Shown here in pieces: positions 51,578 to 60,467 of a stretch of DNA of 64,000 nucleotides. The DNA is taken from positions 1 through 64,000 of the forward strand of contig DATMND010000003.1 of assembly GCA_035569235.1 (NCBI GenBank). The letters are read 5' to 3'. Under the pieces are notes generated by a model that worked only from the letters and a program-made list of their open reading frames with translations, was not told the DNA's origin and searched no databases. Source of the DNA: JAMXLO01 sp035569235. GTDB taxonomy: Bacteria; Pseudomonadota; Alphaproteobacteria; Acetobacterales; Acetobacteraceae. The number at the start of each line of letters is the position of its first letter. Positions within the stretch are counted from its first letter, which is position 1. The position numbers were made by a program, and so were the translations under genes.

Positions 51578-53929
51578 CTAATGCGAAGCCGCGTGGATCG
51601 CACGCCAGACACGCTCCGGCGTCGCCGGCATTTCGATATGCGTCACGCCAAAATCCGCCAGCGCATCGACGATGGCATTGACCACCGCACCCAGCGCCGG
51701 CGTCGTGCCGCCTTCGCCGGCTGGGCGGATGCCAAGCGGGTGCGTCGGCGACGGCACTTCGCTGAGTTCCAAATCGAAGAACGGCACGTCGGCTGCGCGG
51801 GCGATCGCATAATCCATGAACGAACCTGACAGAAGCTGGCCGGACTGCGGATCGTAGCAGCATTGTTCCAACAGCGCCTGGCCGATGCCGTGCGTAATGC
51901 CGCCTTGCACCTGGCCATGCACGATCATCGGATTGACCGCGCGCCCGACATCGTCCACGGCCGAATAGCGCACGATGCGGACAACGCCCGTGTCCGCATC
52001 GACTTCTGCTTCGCAGACATGGCAGCCGTAGGGAAACGCGGCCAGCGGCATGGTCTCGTCACCGACCGCAGCAAGTTCGCCGCGCAGATCATCCGGTAGG
52101 TCGTTGCGCTGCGACGCAGCCGCGGCAACTTCGAAAATGCCGATGGAGCGGTCGGTTCCCTTCACAATGAAGCGGCCACCGGTGAATTCCAGATCGGCCG
52201 CAGCAACCTCCAGCACGTGACTGGCAATTCGCATTCCCTTGGCGATGATCTGATTCGACGCGCTGAGCATGACGATGCTGCCGAGCCGCAGGGCGCGCCC
52301 TGAATGCGAGCCGCCGCCGACCGAGACGCGCGCGGTATCGCCGGTGATCAGCGACACGCATTCGATCGGCACGCCAAGCCATTCGCCGACAAGTTGGGCA
52401 AAACTGGTTTCGTGCCCCTGGCCACTGGAGACCGTGCCGATGACGACCTCCACAGCACCTTCCGGGCGCACCGTGACTTCGGCACGCTCGCGCGGCACGC
52501 CGGTCGCGGTATCGACATAGTTGGCGACCCCGACGCCGCGATACAGGCCGCGTGTCCGCGCCTCCGCGCGCCGTGCCACAAATCCGGACCACTCGCCCAG
52601 GCCGAGCACGCGTTCCATCACCTGATGGTAGGCACCGCTGTCGTAGATCATGCCAAACGGGTTGCGATACGGCATCGCTGATTCGGGCACGAGATTGCGC
52701 CGCCGCAGTTCGATGCGATCGAAGCCTCCTTGCAGCGCCGCGAGATCGATCAGCCGCTCCATGACGAACATCGCCTCCGGCCGCCCAGAACTGCGATAGG
52801 GGCGTGTTGACGCGGTGTTGGTCAGCACGCCACGCGCTCGGAAATGCACGGACGGGACATGATAGATGCTGGTCATGATCTCGACGCCCTTCTGCAAAGG
52901 GCCGAAGGCGATCGGATAGGCGCCATTGTTGACGATGTTGGAGCCGCGCAGCGCCAGGAATTTTCCCCCCACATCCAGCGCCAGTTCCGCATCGCAGGTC
53001 AGATCGCGCGCCTGGTAGTCGCAGAGAAACGCTTCGCCGCGTTCGCAGGTCCACTTCACCGGGCGGCCGACGCGTCGCGCCGCCCACAGGACCAGCGCGA
53101 ATTCGGGGTTCGACGCTCCGCGTGTACCAAAATTCCCGCCGACATCGTGCATTACCATCCGCACCCGGTCGTCCGGAACGCCCAGCACCACCGCCATGTC
53201 ATGGCGCGGACGCACCGCGCCACCAGCGCCCGCATGCAGCGTGTACTGTCCCGCCGCCTCGTCGTAGGCGCCGACCGCCGCGCGCGGTTCCATGGTGACG
53301 CCGGCGATGCGCTGCACCGAAGTGCTGAAGGAAACCACGTGCGCGGCATTGGCGAATGCCGCCTCGGTCGCGCGTGGGTCGCCCACTTCGGCATCCAGGC
53401 AGACATTCGTTTTTGCATCGTTCCGCGCGAGCGCAGCGTTCGGTGCAACCGCGCTGCGTGACCGCGTGACCGCGGGCAACGGCGCATAATCCACCGCCAC
53501 GAGTTCCGCGGCATCCTTCGCCGCGGAGACGCTCGTAGCGACGACCATGGCGACGATTTCGCCGACATGCCGCGCCTCGTCCGTTGCCATCGGGAAGTGC
53601 GGCGGAATGAATGGCTCCGAGCCGTCCATATTCTCAAGCTGGATGTCCGCGGGAGACCCCATGCGAACCGCATGCGGGATCGGATGCAACCCGTCAGCCA
53701 GCAGATCGCGCCCGGTCAGCACGGCCAGCACACCTGGCGCCGCCACGGCCGCGCGCGTGTCGATTGCACGGATTTGCGCGTGCGCATGCGACGACCGAAC
53801 CATCATGGCATAGGTCTGACGCGGGACATTGACGTCGTCGCTGTAGCGCCCCTGACCGGTCAACAGGCGCAGGTCTTCCCGGCGGCGTACCGGCTGACCG
53901 ATCCCGGTGCTCGTGGGGTGCATGGACAT
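51578..53929 (-). CDS. Xanthine dehydrogenase-family molybdopterin-binding large subunit
   Basis: A 783-residue molybdenum hydroxylase large subunit. RREDLRLLTGQGRYSDD opens the aldehyde-oxidase domain, followed by HDVGGNFGTRGASNPEFALV, PYRSSGRPEAMFVMERLIDL and GGGSHSGRALRLGS. The C-terminal EGGTTPALGAVVNAIVDALA carries the catalytic glutamate region of the family. It is a PYR(S/G)(S/A)GRPE-type enzyme, not a CO dehydrogenase with the AYRCSFR loop. ATG 53929 follows GGGAG. The FAD and iron-sulfur subunits are absent from the window, which is unusual. Confidence 0.9.
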   Translation of the reverse strand: MSMHPTSTGIGQPVRRREDLRLLTGQGRYSDDVNVPRQTYAMMVRSSHAHAQIRAIDTRAAVAAPGVLAVLTGRDLLADGLHPIPHAVRMGSPADIQLENMDGSEPFIPPHFPMATDEARHVGEIVAMVVATSVSAAKDAAELVAVDYAPLPAVTRSRSAVAPNAALARNDAKTNVCLDAEVGDPRATEAAFANAAHVVSFSTSVQRIAGVTMEPRAAVGAYDEAAGQYTLHAGAGGAVRPRHDMAVVLGVPDDRVRMVMHDVGGNFGTRGASNPEFALVLWAARRVGRPVKWTCERGEAFLCDYQARDLTCDAELALDVGGKFLALRGSNIVNNGAYPIAFGPLQKGVEIMTSIYHVPSVHFRARGVLTNTASTRPYRSSGRPEAMFVMERLIDLAALQGGFDRIELRRRNLVPESAMPYRNPFGMIYDSGAYHQVMERVLGLGEWSGFVARRAEARTRGLYRGVGVANYVDTATGVPRERAEVTVRPEGAVEVVIGTVSSGQGHETSFAQLVGEWLGVPIECVSLITGDTARVSVGGGSHSGRALRLGSIVMLSASNQIIAKGMRIASHVLEVAAADLEFTGGRFIVKGTDRSIGIFEVAAAASQRNDLPDDLRGELAAVGDETMPLAAFPYGCHVCEAEVDADTGVVRIVRYSAVDDVGRAVNPMIVHGQVQGGITHGIGQALLEQCCYDPQSGQLLSGSFMDYAIARAADVPFFDLELSEVPSPTHPLGIRPAGEGGTTPALGAVVNAIVDALADFGVTHIEMPATPERVWRAIHAASH

Positions 53930-53957
53930 CGTCGGCTCCCGAAGCAAAGCGCTTTTC

Positions 53958-54039
53958 CCGTCATGGCGGGCGCGACCCGGCCATCCAATGCGCCACCGTG
54001 CCGGACGGGATGGCCGCGTCAAGCCCGGCCATGACGGGG
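53958..54039. repeat. Palindromic repeat (GTCATGGCCGGG-type)
   Basis: Imperfect inverted arms starting CCCGTCATGGCGGGCGCGAC (53958 on) and ending CAAGCCCGGCCATGACGGGG (to 54039) flank a central spacer. It is the same family as 60329-60405. It lies between the molybdenum hydroxylase start and the alpha-E protein gene end, both on the minus strand. Confidence 0.7.
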
Positions 54040-54105
54040 GGAGGACGTTCGTCTCAACCCAGAAACGTATCCGCGCGCCTTATCTTATAACACGAGCGCG
54101 CGCCG

Positions 54106-55071
54106 CTACTCCCCGCAGAGCCCACTCATGATGTCGCCATGCAGCGCGCCAAGCTCGCGCTGCAACGTGTCGAGGAAAGGCGACAGTCCGCGGGCAAGAA
54201 TCTCATCGATCGTCTGGCTCGCCAGCATGGCGCGCAGGTCGTCCAGCCGTTCCAGCGCCGGCGCACAGCCCCGCAGATGGTACTGGCTGCGCAACTGGTT
54301 CAAATGCCAGTCCAGCTGCGCCAGGTTCAGCCCGGCCGAACGCGGGAAAGCGCCGTTCAGCAACAGGAAGCCGGCCACCTCGCGTGGCACATAGCCATGC
54401 GGATATTCGCGGCGATACGCATGATAGCCGGCGGCAGCACGCAGCAGCGCATTCCATTCGCCGGCGTCGATCGCGGCATCGGTGGCGGCAAGCGGCAGCA
54501 GCGCATTGAACTTGGTGTCGATCAGCCGCGTGATCTGGTCGGTGCGTTCCAGGTGACGCCCCAGCATGTAGAAGTGCCAGCACTGGTCCCGATAGAACGT
54601 CCCCTCGGTGATGCCGCCATGCGCCTGCACGCCCTCCTTCAGCATGGCGCACACCGCGGACAGACTCTCCTGCGCCACGTCCGGTTCACCCAGCGCGCGG
54701 ATGCGCGTGTGGAACACGTTGATCTGCAGCCACATCTCAGTGGAGATCAGCGCGCGCAGCGTGCGGGCATTCTCCCGCGCATAGGCGATCGCCGTCTGCA
54801 CCGAGGCCGGGGTCGTCGCATCCAGCAGGTAGAACCGCGCGACGCTGATCGCATCGGCGTGGTCATGCCTGGCGAAGAACTCGGCGCCGTCGCCGTTGAT
54901 CCGCAGCAGCGAGAGCCAGTTGCGCCCAGCCTCCCCTTCGCTGGCGAACGTCTTGGTCACGTCGAGCAGCCGCGCCAGGTTCTCGATCCGCTCCATGTAG
55001 CGGGCAAACCACAGCGCGCTGCCGGCGTGGCGCGCGATCAGGTGGTGCGTGCCAATGACGGATTCGCTCAT
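54106..55071 (-). CDS. Alpha-E domain protein (COG2307 type)
   Basis: A 321-residue all-helical protein: IARHAGSALWFARYMERIEN, ARLLDVTKTFASEGEA, AHGGITEGTFYRDQCWHFYM and LGRHLERTDQITRLIDTKFN match the alpha-E domain. It is encoded next to circularly permuted ATP-grasp proteins in many bacteria, probably in a peptide or protein modification system. ATG 55071 is used because it overlaps the stop of the ATP-grasp gene by 4 bases; the upstream extension belongs to another frame. The exact reaction is not known. Confidence 0.85.
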   Translation of the reverse strand: MSESVIGTHHLIARHAGSALWFARYMERIENLARLLDVTKTFASEGEAGRNWLSLLRINGDGAEFFARHDHADAISVARFYLLDATTPASVQTAIAYARENARTLRALISTEMWLQINVFHTRIRALGEPDVAQESLSAVCAMLKEGVQAHGGITEGTFYRDQCWHFYMLGRHLERTDQITRLIDTKFNALLPLAATDAAIDAGEWNALLRAAAGYHAYRREYPHGYVPREVAGFLLLNGAFPRSAGLNLAQLDWHLNQLRSQYHLRGCAPALERLDDLRAMLASQTIDEILARGLSPFLDTLQRELGALHGDIMSGLCGE

Positions 55072-56510
55072 GCCAGCACCCAGGTGTCCTTGGAGCCACC
55101 GCCCTGCGAGGAATTGACCACCAGCGAGCCCGCCCGCAGCGCCACCCGCGTCAGCCCGCCCGGCAGCACCCAGGTATCGCGACCGGTCACCGCGAAGGGA
55201 CGCAGATCGATGTGCCGCGCATTGACGCCGTCGTCGCCCAGCGTCGGGCTGACCGAAAGCCGCACCATCGGCTGGCTGATATAGTTCGTCGGGTTGGCCT
55301 TGAGCCGGGCGCGGAACTCCTCCAGTTCCAGCTTGGTGGCGTGCGGGCCGATCAGCAGCCCATAGCCGCCGGACTCCGCCACCGGCTTCACCACCAGTTC
55401 GTGCAGATGATCGAGTGTATACGACAGTCCGTCCGGCTCCGCGCATATACGCGTGTCCACATTTGGCAGGATCGCATCCTCGGCCAGGTAGTAGCGGATG
55501 ATGCGCGGCATGTAGGCGTACACCGCCTTGTCATCGGCGACGCCCGTGCCGACCGCATTGGCGATCGCCACCGCGCCGCGACGCCAGGCGTCCATCAGCC
55601 CACGGACGCCCAACTTGCTGTCCGGCCGGAACGCGTCGGGATCGAGAAAATCGTCGTTCAGCCGGCGGTAGATCGTGTGCACCGGCGCGAGCCCCGCCGT
55701 GGTGCGCATCCAGACTGAGCCGCCTTCGACCAGCAGGTCCTGCCCCTCGACCAGCGGAACGCCCATCTCGCGCGCCAGGAACACGTGCTCGAAATAGGCC
55801 GAATTGAAGATGCCGGGCGACAGCAGCACCACCTGAGGATGCATCACGCCAGGCGGTGCGATCTCGGTCATCGCGCGGTGCAGCCGCAGGCCGTATTCGT
55901 CCACCCCGCGCACATTCAGCCCGGCCATCAGGTCCGACAGCACGCGCAGCGTCATGTGCCGGTTCTCGACCACGTAGGCGACGCCGGAGGGCGTGCGGGC
56001 ATTGTCCTCCAGCACCAGGAAGCGCCCGGCGTCGTCGCGGATGATGTCGGTGCCGCAGACGTGCACGTAGGTGCCGAATGGCGGTTCGAACCCGACCATC
56101 GCCTGCGAGTAGCCGGCGTTGCGCAGCACAAGCGCGCGCGGCACGACGCCATCGGCGAGAATTTTCTGGTCGTGGTAAACGTCGTATAGGAACAGGTTCA
56201 GCGCACGCACGCGCTGGATCACGCCGGCTTCCAATGTGCGCCATTCCTCGGCCGTGATCACGCGCGGGATCAGGTCGAACGGCAGGATACGGTCGATCGC
56301 TGTCGCGTCCGAGTAGACGGTGAAGGTGATGCCCCGCTCCAGCAGATCGCGTTCGGCATCGGCGGCACGCCGGCGCAACGCGTCGATCGGCATTTGCCGG
56401 AGGCGTTCCAGCAGCAGCGACAAGGCGAGGTGGGGTTCCTGTCCGGGCCGCAGCATCTCGCAGAACAGGCTGCCCGGATCGTATCCCGCCAGAAGGCCGC
56501 CCTGTCGCAT
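55068..56510 (-). CDS. Circularly permuted type 2 ATP-grasp protein (COG2308 type)
   Basis: A 480-residue protein with the permuted ATP-grasp layout: IPRVITAEEWRTLEAGVIQR, NLFLYDVYHDQKILADGVVP, VHVCGTDIIRDDAGRFLVLE, ARTPSGVAYVVENRHMTLR and SPGIFNSAYFEHVFLAREMG. These enzymes form amide bonds with ATP and are always paired with an alpha-E protein, as here. In most genomes a transglutaminase-like gene completes the unit, but none is visible here. The role in the cell is unknown. Confidence 0.88.
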   Translation of the reverse strand: MRQGGLLAGYDPGSLFCEMLRPGQEPHLALSLLLERLRQMPIDALRRRAADAERDLLERGITFTVYSDATAIDRILPFDLIPRVITAEEWRTLEAGVIQRVRALNLFLYDVYHDQKILADGVVPRALVLRNAGYSQAMVGFEPPFGTYVHVCGTDIIRDDAGRFLVLEDNARTPSGVAYVVENRHMTLRVLSDLMAGLNVRGVDEYGLRLHRAMTEIAPPGVMHPQVVLLSPGIFNSAYFEHVFLAREMGVPLVEGQDLLVEGGSVWMRTTAGLAPVHTIYRRLNDDFLDPDAFRPDSKLGVRGLMDAWRRGAVAIANAVGTGVADDKAVYAYMPRIIRYYLAEDAILPNVDTRICAEPDGLSYTLDHLHELVVKPVAESGGYGLLIGPHATKLELEEFRARLKANPTNYISQPMVRLSVSPTLGDDGVNARHIDLRPFAVTGRDTWVLPGGLTRVALRAGSLVVNSSQGGGSKDTWVLA

Positions 56511-56703
56511 CCGTCACCCCCGATCGGGTCGCCCTGCTCGCGGCCTATCTTGCACTTTTCGTGCCGGCTTGCCACGCAATTGCAACGTGCGGGTGATTGC
56601 CGAAATACGCATCCGGGCTGCTCATTCCGCGGACTGGGGTTGCCTGTTCAACGGGCACCAGACCGGCCTTGCGATGGTCCTGATCCGACGGTACACGCCG
56701 CAC

Positions 56704-56919
56704 ATGGCAAAGACCGGAGCCGAACGGACCCGACGGAGCCGCGCCAAGCTGCACGACACCGGCCTTCGCCCGAAGCGGATCTGGGTATCGGACGGCCGTC
56801 CGCCGACATTTCTGCGGGAAGCGCGGCAGCAATCGAAACTTATGGCGCGGAGCGGTGCCAGCATCGACGCGATGGAATTCATGGAATCGATCGCCGCGCT
56901 CGACGATGACGAGGGGTGA
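56704..56919 (+). CDS. MazE-like antitoxin (DUF3018 type), without adjacent toxin
   Basis: A 71-residue protein: ERTRRSRAKLHDTGLRPKRI, VSDGRPPTFLREARQQSKLM and SIDAMEFMESIAALDDDEG fit the DUF3018 antitoxin-like family, which normally precedes a MazF-type endoribonuclease. ATG 56704 gives the usual AKTGAERTRRSR start; an upstream in-frame ATG at 56674 is possible. Directly after the stop lie tandem 18-base repeats and a palindrome instead of a mazF gene. Confidence 0.75.
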   Translation: MAKTGAERTRRSRAKLHDTGLRPKRIWVSDGRPPTFLREARQQSKLMARSGASIDAMEFMESIAALDDDEG

Positions 56920-56972
56920 CGGCGTCATCGTCGCCGACCGCCGCATGTCGTTTTCATCAGCCCCGGCATGCT

Positions 56973-57115
56973 CGTCATCGCTGCCACTCTCGTCATCCCC
57001 GTCGCTCTCGTCATCCCCGTCGCTCTCGTCATCCCCGCGAAAGCGGGGACCCATGTCGCAACTGGGTCCCCGATTTCGCGGGGATGACGAGAGTGATCGC
57101 GGGGATGACGAGAGG
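56973..57115. repeat. Tandem 18-bp repeats joined to a REP-like palindrome
   Basis: Three 18-base units (CGTCATCNCNGNCNCTCT type) occupy 56973-57026. They run straight into a palindrome whose left arm starts at 57027 (CGTCATCCCCGCGAAAGCGG) and right arm ends near 57091; a third partial arm ends at 57115. The palindrome is the same family as 39994-40070. It lies between the antitoxin gene and hpnE. Confidence 0.75.
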
Positions 57116-57143
57116 GTCGTAAGAGACGAGCGGTGACCAATCG

Positions 57144-58379
57144 TTGACCGCTTCGCATGTGCATGTCGTCGGCGCCGGCCTGGCCGGCCTGTCCGCCGCG
57201 GTTGCGCTGAGCCAGGCAGGGCGGACGGTCACGGTCCTCGAGTCCGGGCCGGCTGCCGGTGGGCGGTGCCGGTCGTATTTCGACCGTGAGCTCGGTCTGC
57301 GCATCGACAACGGCAACCACCTCCTGCTGTCGGGCAATCGCGCGGCCTTCGCCTATATCGATGGGATTGGGGCGCGAGAGACGCTGGCCATGCTGGACGA
57401 GCCGTCATTTCCCTTCATGGACCTCGGGAACGGCCAGACCTGGATACTGCGGCCGAACCTTGGCCGCGTCCCCTGGTGGGTCCTCTCCCGAGAGCGCCGC
57501 GTACCGGGCACGCTCCCGGCCGACTATCTCGCCCTGCGCCGGCTCATGAGTCCGACGAGCGATGCAACAGTCGCAGCCTCGCTGCGGCACGACACGCTGT
57601 ACCATCGGCTGGTCGAACCGCTCGCGATAGCGGCGCTGAACACGCCGCCGGACGCGGGCTTGGCGCGGCTGCTTGGCGCGGTCGTGCGCGAGACACTGTT
57701 CCGCGGCGGCAGCGCCTGCATTCCGGCCTTTCCGCGCGAGGGTCTGTCAGAGAGCCTGGTTGATCCAGCCGTCGCGTGGCTCCAGGCGCGCGGCAACGAC
57801 GTGCTGTTCGGGCAGCGGGTCGTCGCGCTGCATGTTGCCGATGCTCGCCTAAACGCCCTGCATACGACAGACGGCCCCATGCCGGCCGAGGCCGTGGTAG
57901 TCGCGGTTCCGCCCTGGGTGGCCGCCGACTTGCTGCCCGGCATTCCGGTGCCAGGCGAGTTCCAGGCGATCTTGAACATCCATTTCCGGGTAGAAGCGGA
58001 TCCCGGTCCGGCCGGCTTCGTTGGCCTGATCGGCGGCACCGCCGAGTGGGTGTTCGTCAAGCGCGGCCATGTTTCGGTGACCATCAGCGCGGCCAACCGC
58101 ATGGTGGACCAGAGCGCCGATGCGATTGCCGCCGCCGTCTGGCCCGACGTGCAGGCAGCCCTCGACCTGAAGGGTCCGCTTCCGCCATGGCGCGTGGTGA
58201 AGGAGCGCCGCGCCACGTTCGCGGCGACCGCCACGCAGGAACGGCTGCGACCGGCAGCGCGCACAAATGTGGCAAACCTCGTGCTGGCCGGCGACTGGAC
58301 CGCGACCGGGTTGCCGGCCACCATCGAAGGTGCCATCAGGTCCGGCCGAACGGCGGCGGAGGTCCTCCTCGCCGCGTGA
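57144..58379 (+). CDS. hpnE: Hydroxysqualene/squalene-associated FAD desaturase HpnE
   Basis: A 411-residue FAD enzyme. VHVVGAGLAGLSAAVALSQA is the dinucleotide-binding motif, GGRCRSYFDRELGLRIDNGN continues the phytoene-desaturase-like fold, and LVLAGDWTATGLPATIEGAI closes the FAD site. With HpnC and HpnD it turns farnesyl diphosphate into squalene, HpnE doing the last step on hydroxysqualene. The start is the TTG at 57144. It lies 10 bases before shc. hpnC and hpnD are not in the window. Confidence 0.9.
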   Translation: MTASHVHVVGAGLAGLSAAVALSQAGRTVTVLESGPAAGGRCRSYFDRELGLRIDNGNHLLLSGNRAAFAYIDGIGARETLAMLDEPSFPFMDLGNGQTWILRPNLGRVPWWVLSRERRVPGTLPADYLALRRLMSPTSDATVAASLRHDTLYHRLVEPLAIAALNTPPDAGLARLLGAVVRETLFRGGSACIPAFPREGLSESLVDPAVAWLQARGNDVLFGQRVVALHVADARLNALHTTDGPMPAEAVVVAVPPWVAADLLPGIPVPGEFQAILNIHFRVEADPGPAGFVGLIGGTAEWVFVKRGHVSVTISAANRMVDQSADAIAAAVWPDVQAALDLKGPLPPWRVVKERRATFAATATQERLRPAARTNVANLVLAGDWTATGLPATIEGAIRSGRTAAEVLLAA

Positions 58380-58389
58380 GCACGAGACC

Positions 58390-60315
58390 ATGCCCAGCGA
58401 GACACTGCCACCCGAAACCGCGCTCGATCATCGCCTGTCCGAGGCTGTGGCGCGTGCCGGCGCCGCCCTGATACGGCAGCGGCAGGACGACGGCCATTGG
58501 CTGTTCGAATTGGAAGCCGACGCGACGATCCCGGCCGAATACGTGCTGCTGGAGCACTACCTCGATCGCATCGATCCGGCGCTGGAAGCGAAGATCGGCG
58601 TCTATCTGCGCGAAATCCAGGGTGCGCATGGGGGTTGGCCGTTGTTCCACGACGGTGCGTTCAATCTGTCGGCGAGCGTGAAGGCCTATTTCGCATTGAA
58701 GGCGATCGGCGACGATCCTGATGCGCCGCATTTGGCCCGCGCCCGGCAGGCCATTCTGACCGCGGGCGGTGCCGAACGCAGCAACGTGTTCACCCGCGCG
58801 CAGCTTGCACTGTTCGGGCAGGTGCCATGGCGGGCCGTGCCGGTGATGCCGCTCGAGATCATGCATCTGCCGCTGTGGTTCCCGTTCCACCTGTCGAAGG
58901 TTTCCTACTGGTCGCGCACGGTGATCGTGCCGCTGCTCGTGCTGATGGCGCTGCGCCCTGTCGCGCGAAACCCGCGCGATGTCGCGATCCAGGAACTGTT
59001 CCGCATGCCGCCCGCGTCGGTGCGCGACTGGATTACGCCGCCTGTTCGCTCGGCGTGGGGGCGGATCTTCAAGGGGCTCGACACGGTGCTGCGCGTGCTG
59101 CAGCCGGCGTTTCCGCAACGCAGCCGCCGCAGCGCGATCGCCAAGGTGGTACGCTTCGTCACCGAACGGCTGAACGACGATGACGGTCTCGGCGGCATTT
59201 ATCCGGCGATTGCCAACAGCGTGATGATGTTCGACGCGCTGGGGTATCCAGCGGATCACCCGGATGCGGCCATCGCATGGCGCGCGATGCGCAAGCTGCT
59301 GGTGGTCGAGCCCGAACGTGCCTACTGCCAGCCCTGCCTGTCGCCGATCTGGGATACCGGACTTGCCGGCCATGCCGTGGCCGAAGCTGGGGACAATACG
59401 GATGCGGCCTGCACGTGGTTGCATGCGCGGCAGATCCTCGATGTGGTCGGCGACTGGGCGGTGCGCCGGCCAGGCCTGCGCCCGGGCGGCTGGGCATTCC
59501 AGTACGCCAACCCGCATTACCCGGACGTCGACGACACGGCCGTCGTCGGCATGCTGCTGCACCGCAACGGCGATCCGGCCTTCGCCGCGTCGATCGAGCG
59601 TGCCCGCGAGTGGATCATCGGCATGCAGTCATCGGACGGCGGCTGGGGCGCGTTCGAGCCGGAGAACACGCATCTGTACTTGAACAACATCCCGTTCGCC
59701 GATCATGGCGCGCTGCTCGATCCGCCGACCGCCGATGTGACCGCGCGCTGCGTGTCGTTCCTCGCACAGATCGGCATGGCGGCGGACGATCCTGTGATGG
59801 TCCGGGCGCTATCGTATCTGCGTCGCGAGCAGGAGGACGACGGCAGCTGGTTCGGCCGCTGGGGCACCAACTATATCTACGGCACCTGGTCGGCGCTGTG
59901 TGCCTTAAACGCGGCCGGCATCGGCTGTGACGATCCCGCGGTGCGGCGGGCGGTGGAATGGCTTGTCTCCGTGCAGCGCGACGATGGCGGCTGGGGCGAA
60001 GACGAAGAAACCTACCGGGATGCGCCGCGTGGCCGTTACAAGGAGAGCACGCCGAGCCAGACGGCATGGGCCCTGCTTGGCCTGATGGCCGCGGAGCAGG
60101 TCGAAAATCCGGCGGTAACGCGCGGCATCGAATACCTGATGGCAACCCAGTGCGGGACCGGGGAATGGCGTGAACTGCCATACAATGCCGTTGGCTTTCC
60201 GCGCGTGTTCTACCTGCGCTACCACGGCTATTGCTGGTATTTCCCGCTGCTGGCACTGGCGCGCTATCGCAATTTGCGGCGCGGCAACACGCACCGGGTG
60301 GCCGTTGGATTCTGA
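58390..60315 (+). CDS. shc: Squalene-hopene cyclase
   Basis: A 641-residue terpene cyclase that folds squalene into hopene/hopanol at the inner membrane. The catalytic DVDD (379-382, in HYPDVDDTAVVG) is intact. Several QW-type repeats are visible (RQRQDDGHWLFE, GMQSSDGGWGAFEPEN, LRREQEDDGSWFGRWGTNYI, VQRDDGGWGED), and the C-terminal FYLRYHGYCWYFPLLALARY is typical. ATG 58390 follows GAGACC and is 10 bases after hpnE. The length is normal. Confidence 0.96.
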   Translation: MPSETLPPETALDHRLSEAVARAGAALIRQRQDDGHWLFELEADATIPAEYVLLEHYLDRIDPALEAKIGVYLREIQGAHGGWPLFHDGAFNLSASVKAYFALKAIGDDPDAPHLARARQAILTAGGAERSNVFTRAQLALFGQVPWRAVPVMPLEIMHLPLWFPFHLSKVSYWSRTVIVPLLVLMALRPVARNPRDVAIQELFRMPPASVRDWITPPVRSAWGRIFKGLDTVLRVLQPAFPQRSRRSAIAKVVRFVTERLNDDDGLGGIYPAIANSVMMFDALGYPADHPDAAIAWRAMRKLLVVEPERAYCQPCLSPIWDTGLAGHAVAEAGDNTDAACTWLHARQILDVVGDWAVRRPGLRPGGWAFQYANPHYPDVDDTAVVGMLLHRNGDPAFAASIERAREWIIGMQSSDGGWGAFEPENTHLYLNNIPFADHGALLDPPTADVTARCVSFLAQIGMAADDPVMVRALSYLRREQEDDGSWFGRWGTNYIYGTWSALCALNAAGIGCDDPAVRRAVEWLVSVQRDDGGWGEDEETYRDAPRGRYKESTPSQTAWALLGLMAAEQVENPAVTRGIEYLMATQCGTGEWRELPYNAVGFPRVFYLRYHGYCWYFPLLALARYRNLRRGNTHRVAVGF

Positions 60316-60328
60316 GACTGCATGTCCC

Positions 60329-60405
60329 GTCATGGCCGGGCTCGACCCGGCCATCCTGGCATCGCCGATGGTGCGAGGATGGCCGGGTCGAGCCCGGCCA
60401 TAACG
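60329..60405. repeat. Palindromic repeat between shc and hpnG
   Basis: Arms of 28 bases at 60329-60356 (GTCATGGCCGGGCTCGACCC...) and 60378-60405 are complementary with one mismatch. This is the same family as 53958-54039. It sits in the shc-hpnG gap and could weaken readthrough between the two genes. Confidence 0.85.
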
Positions 60406-60407
60406 AC

Positions 60408-60467
60408 GATTACACGTGCGGCGATTACATCTGCGCGGACTACACGTGCGCCGACCACAAGTGCGCA
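60408..60467 (+). repeat. Four 15-bp tandem repeats at the start of hpnG
   Basis: Four imperfect 15-base units run from 60408 to 60467 (unit GATTACACGTGCGGC). In one frame they read DYTCG, DYICA, DYTCA and DHKCA. They lie right after the palindrome, and the hpnG start codon at 60461 is inside the last copy. Confidence 0.75.

Noticed and set aside
50405..51829. A 474-codon open frame on the plus strand
   Set aside because: Antisense to the luciferase-like and molybdenum enzyme genes; no ribosome binding site or motif.
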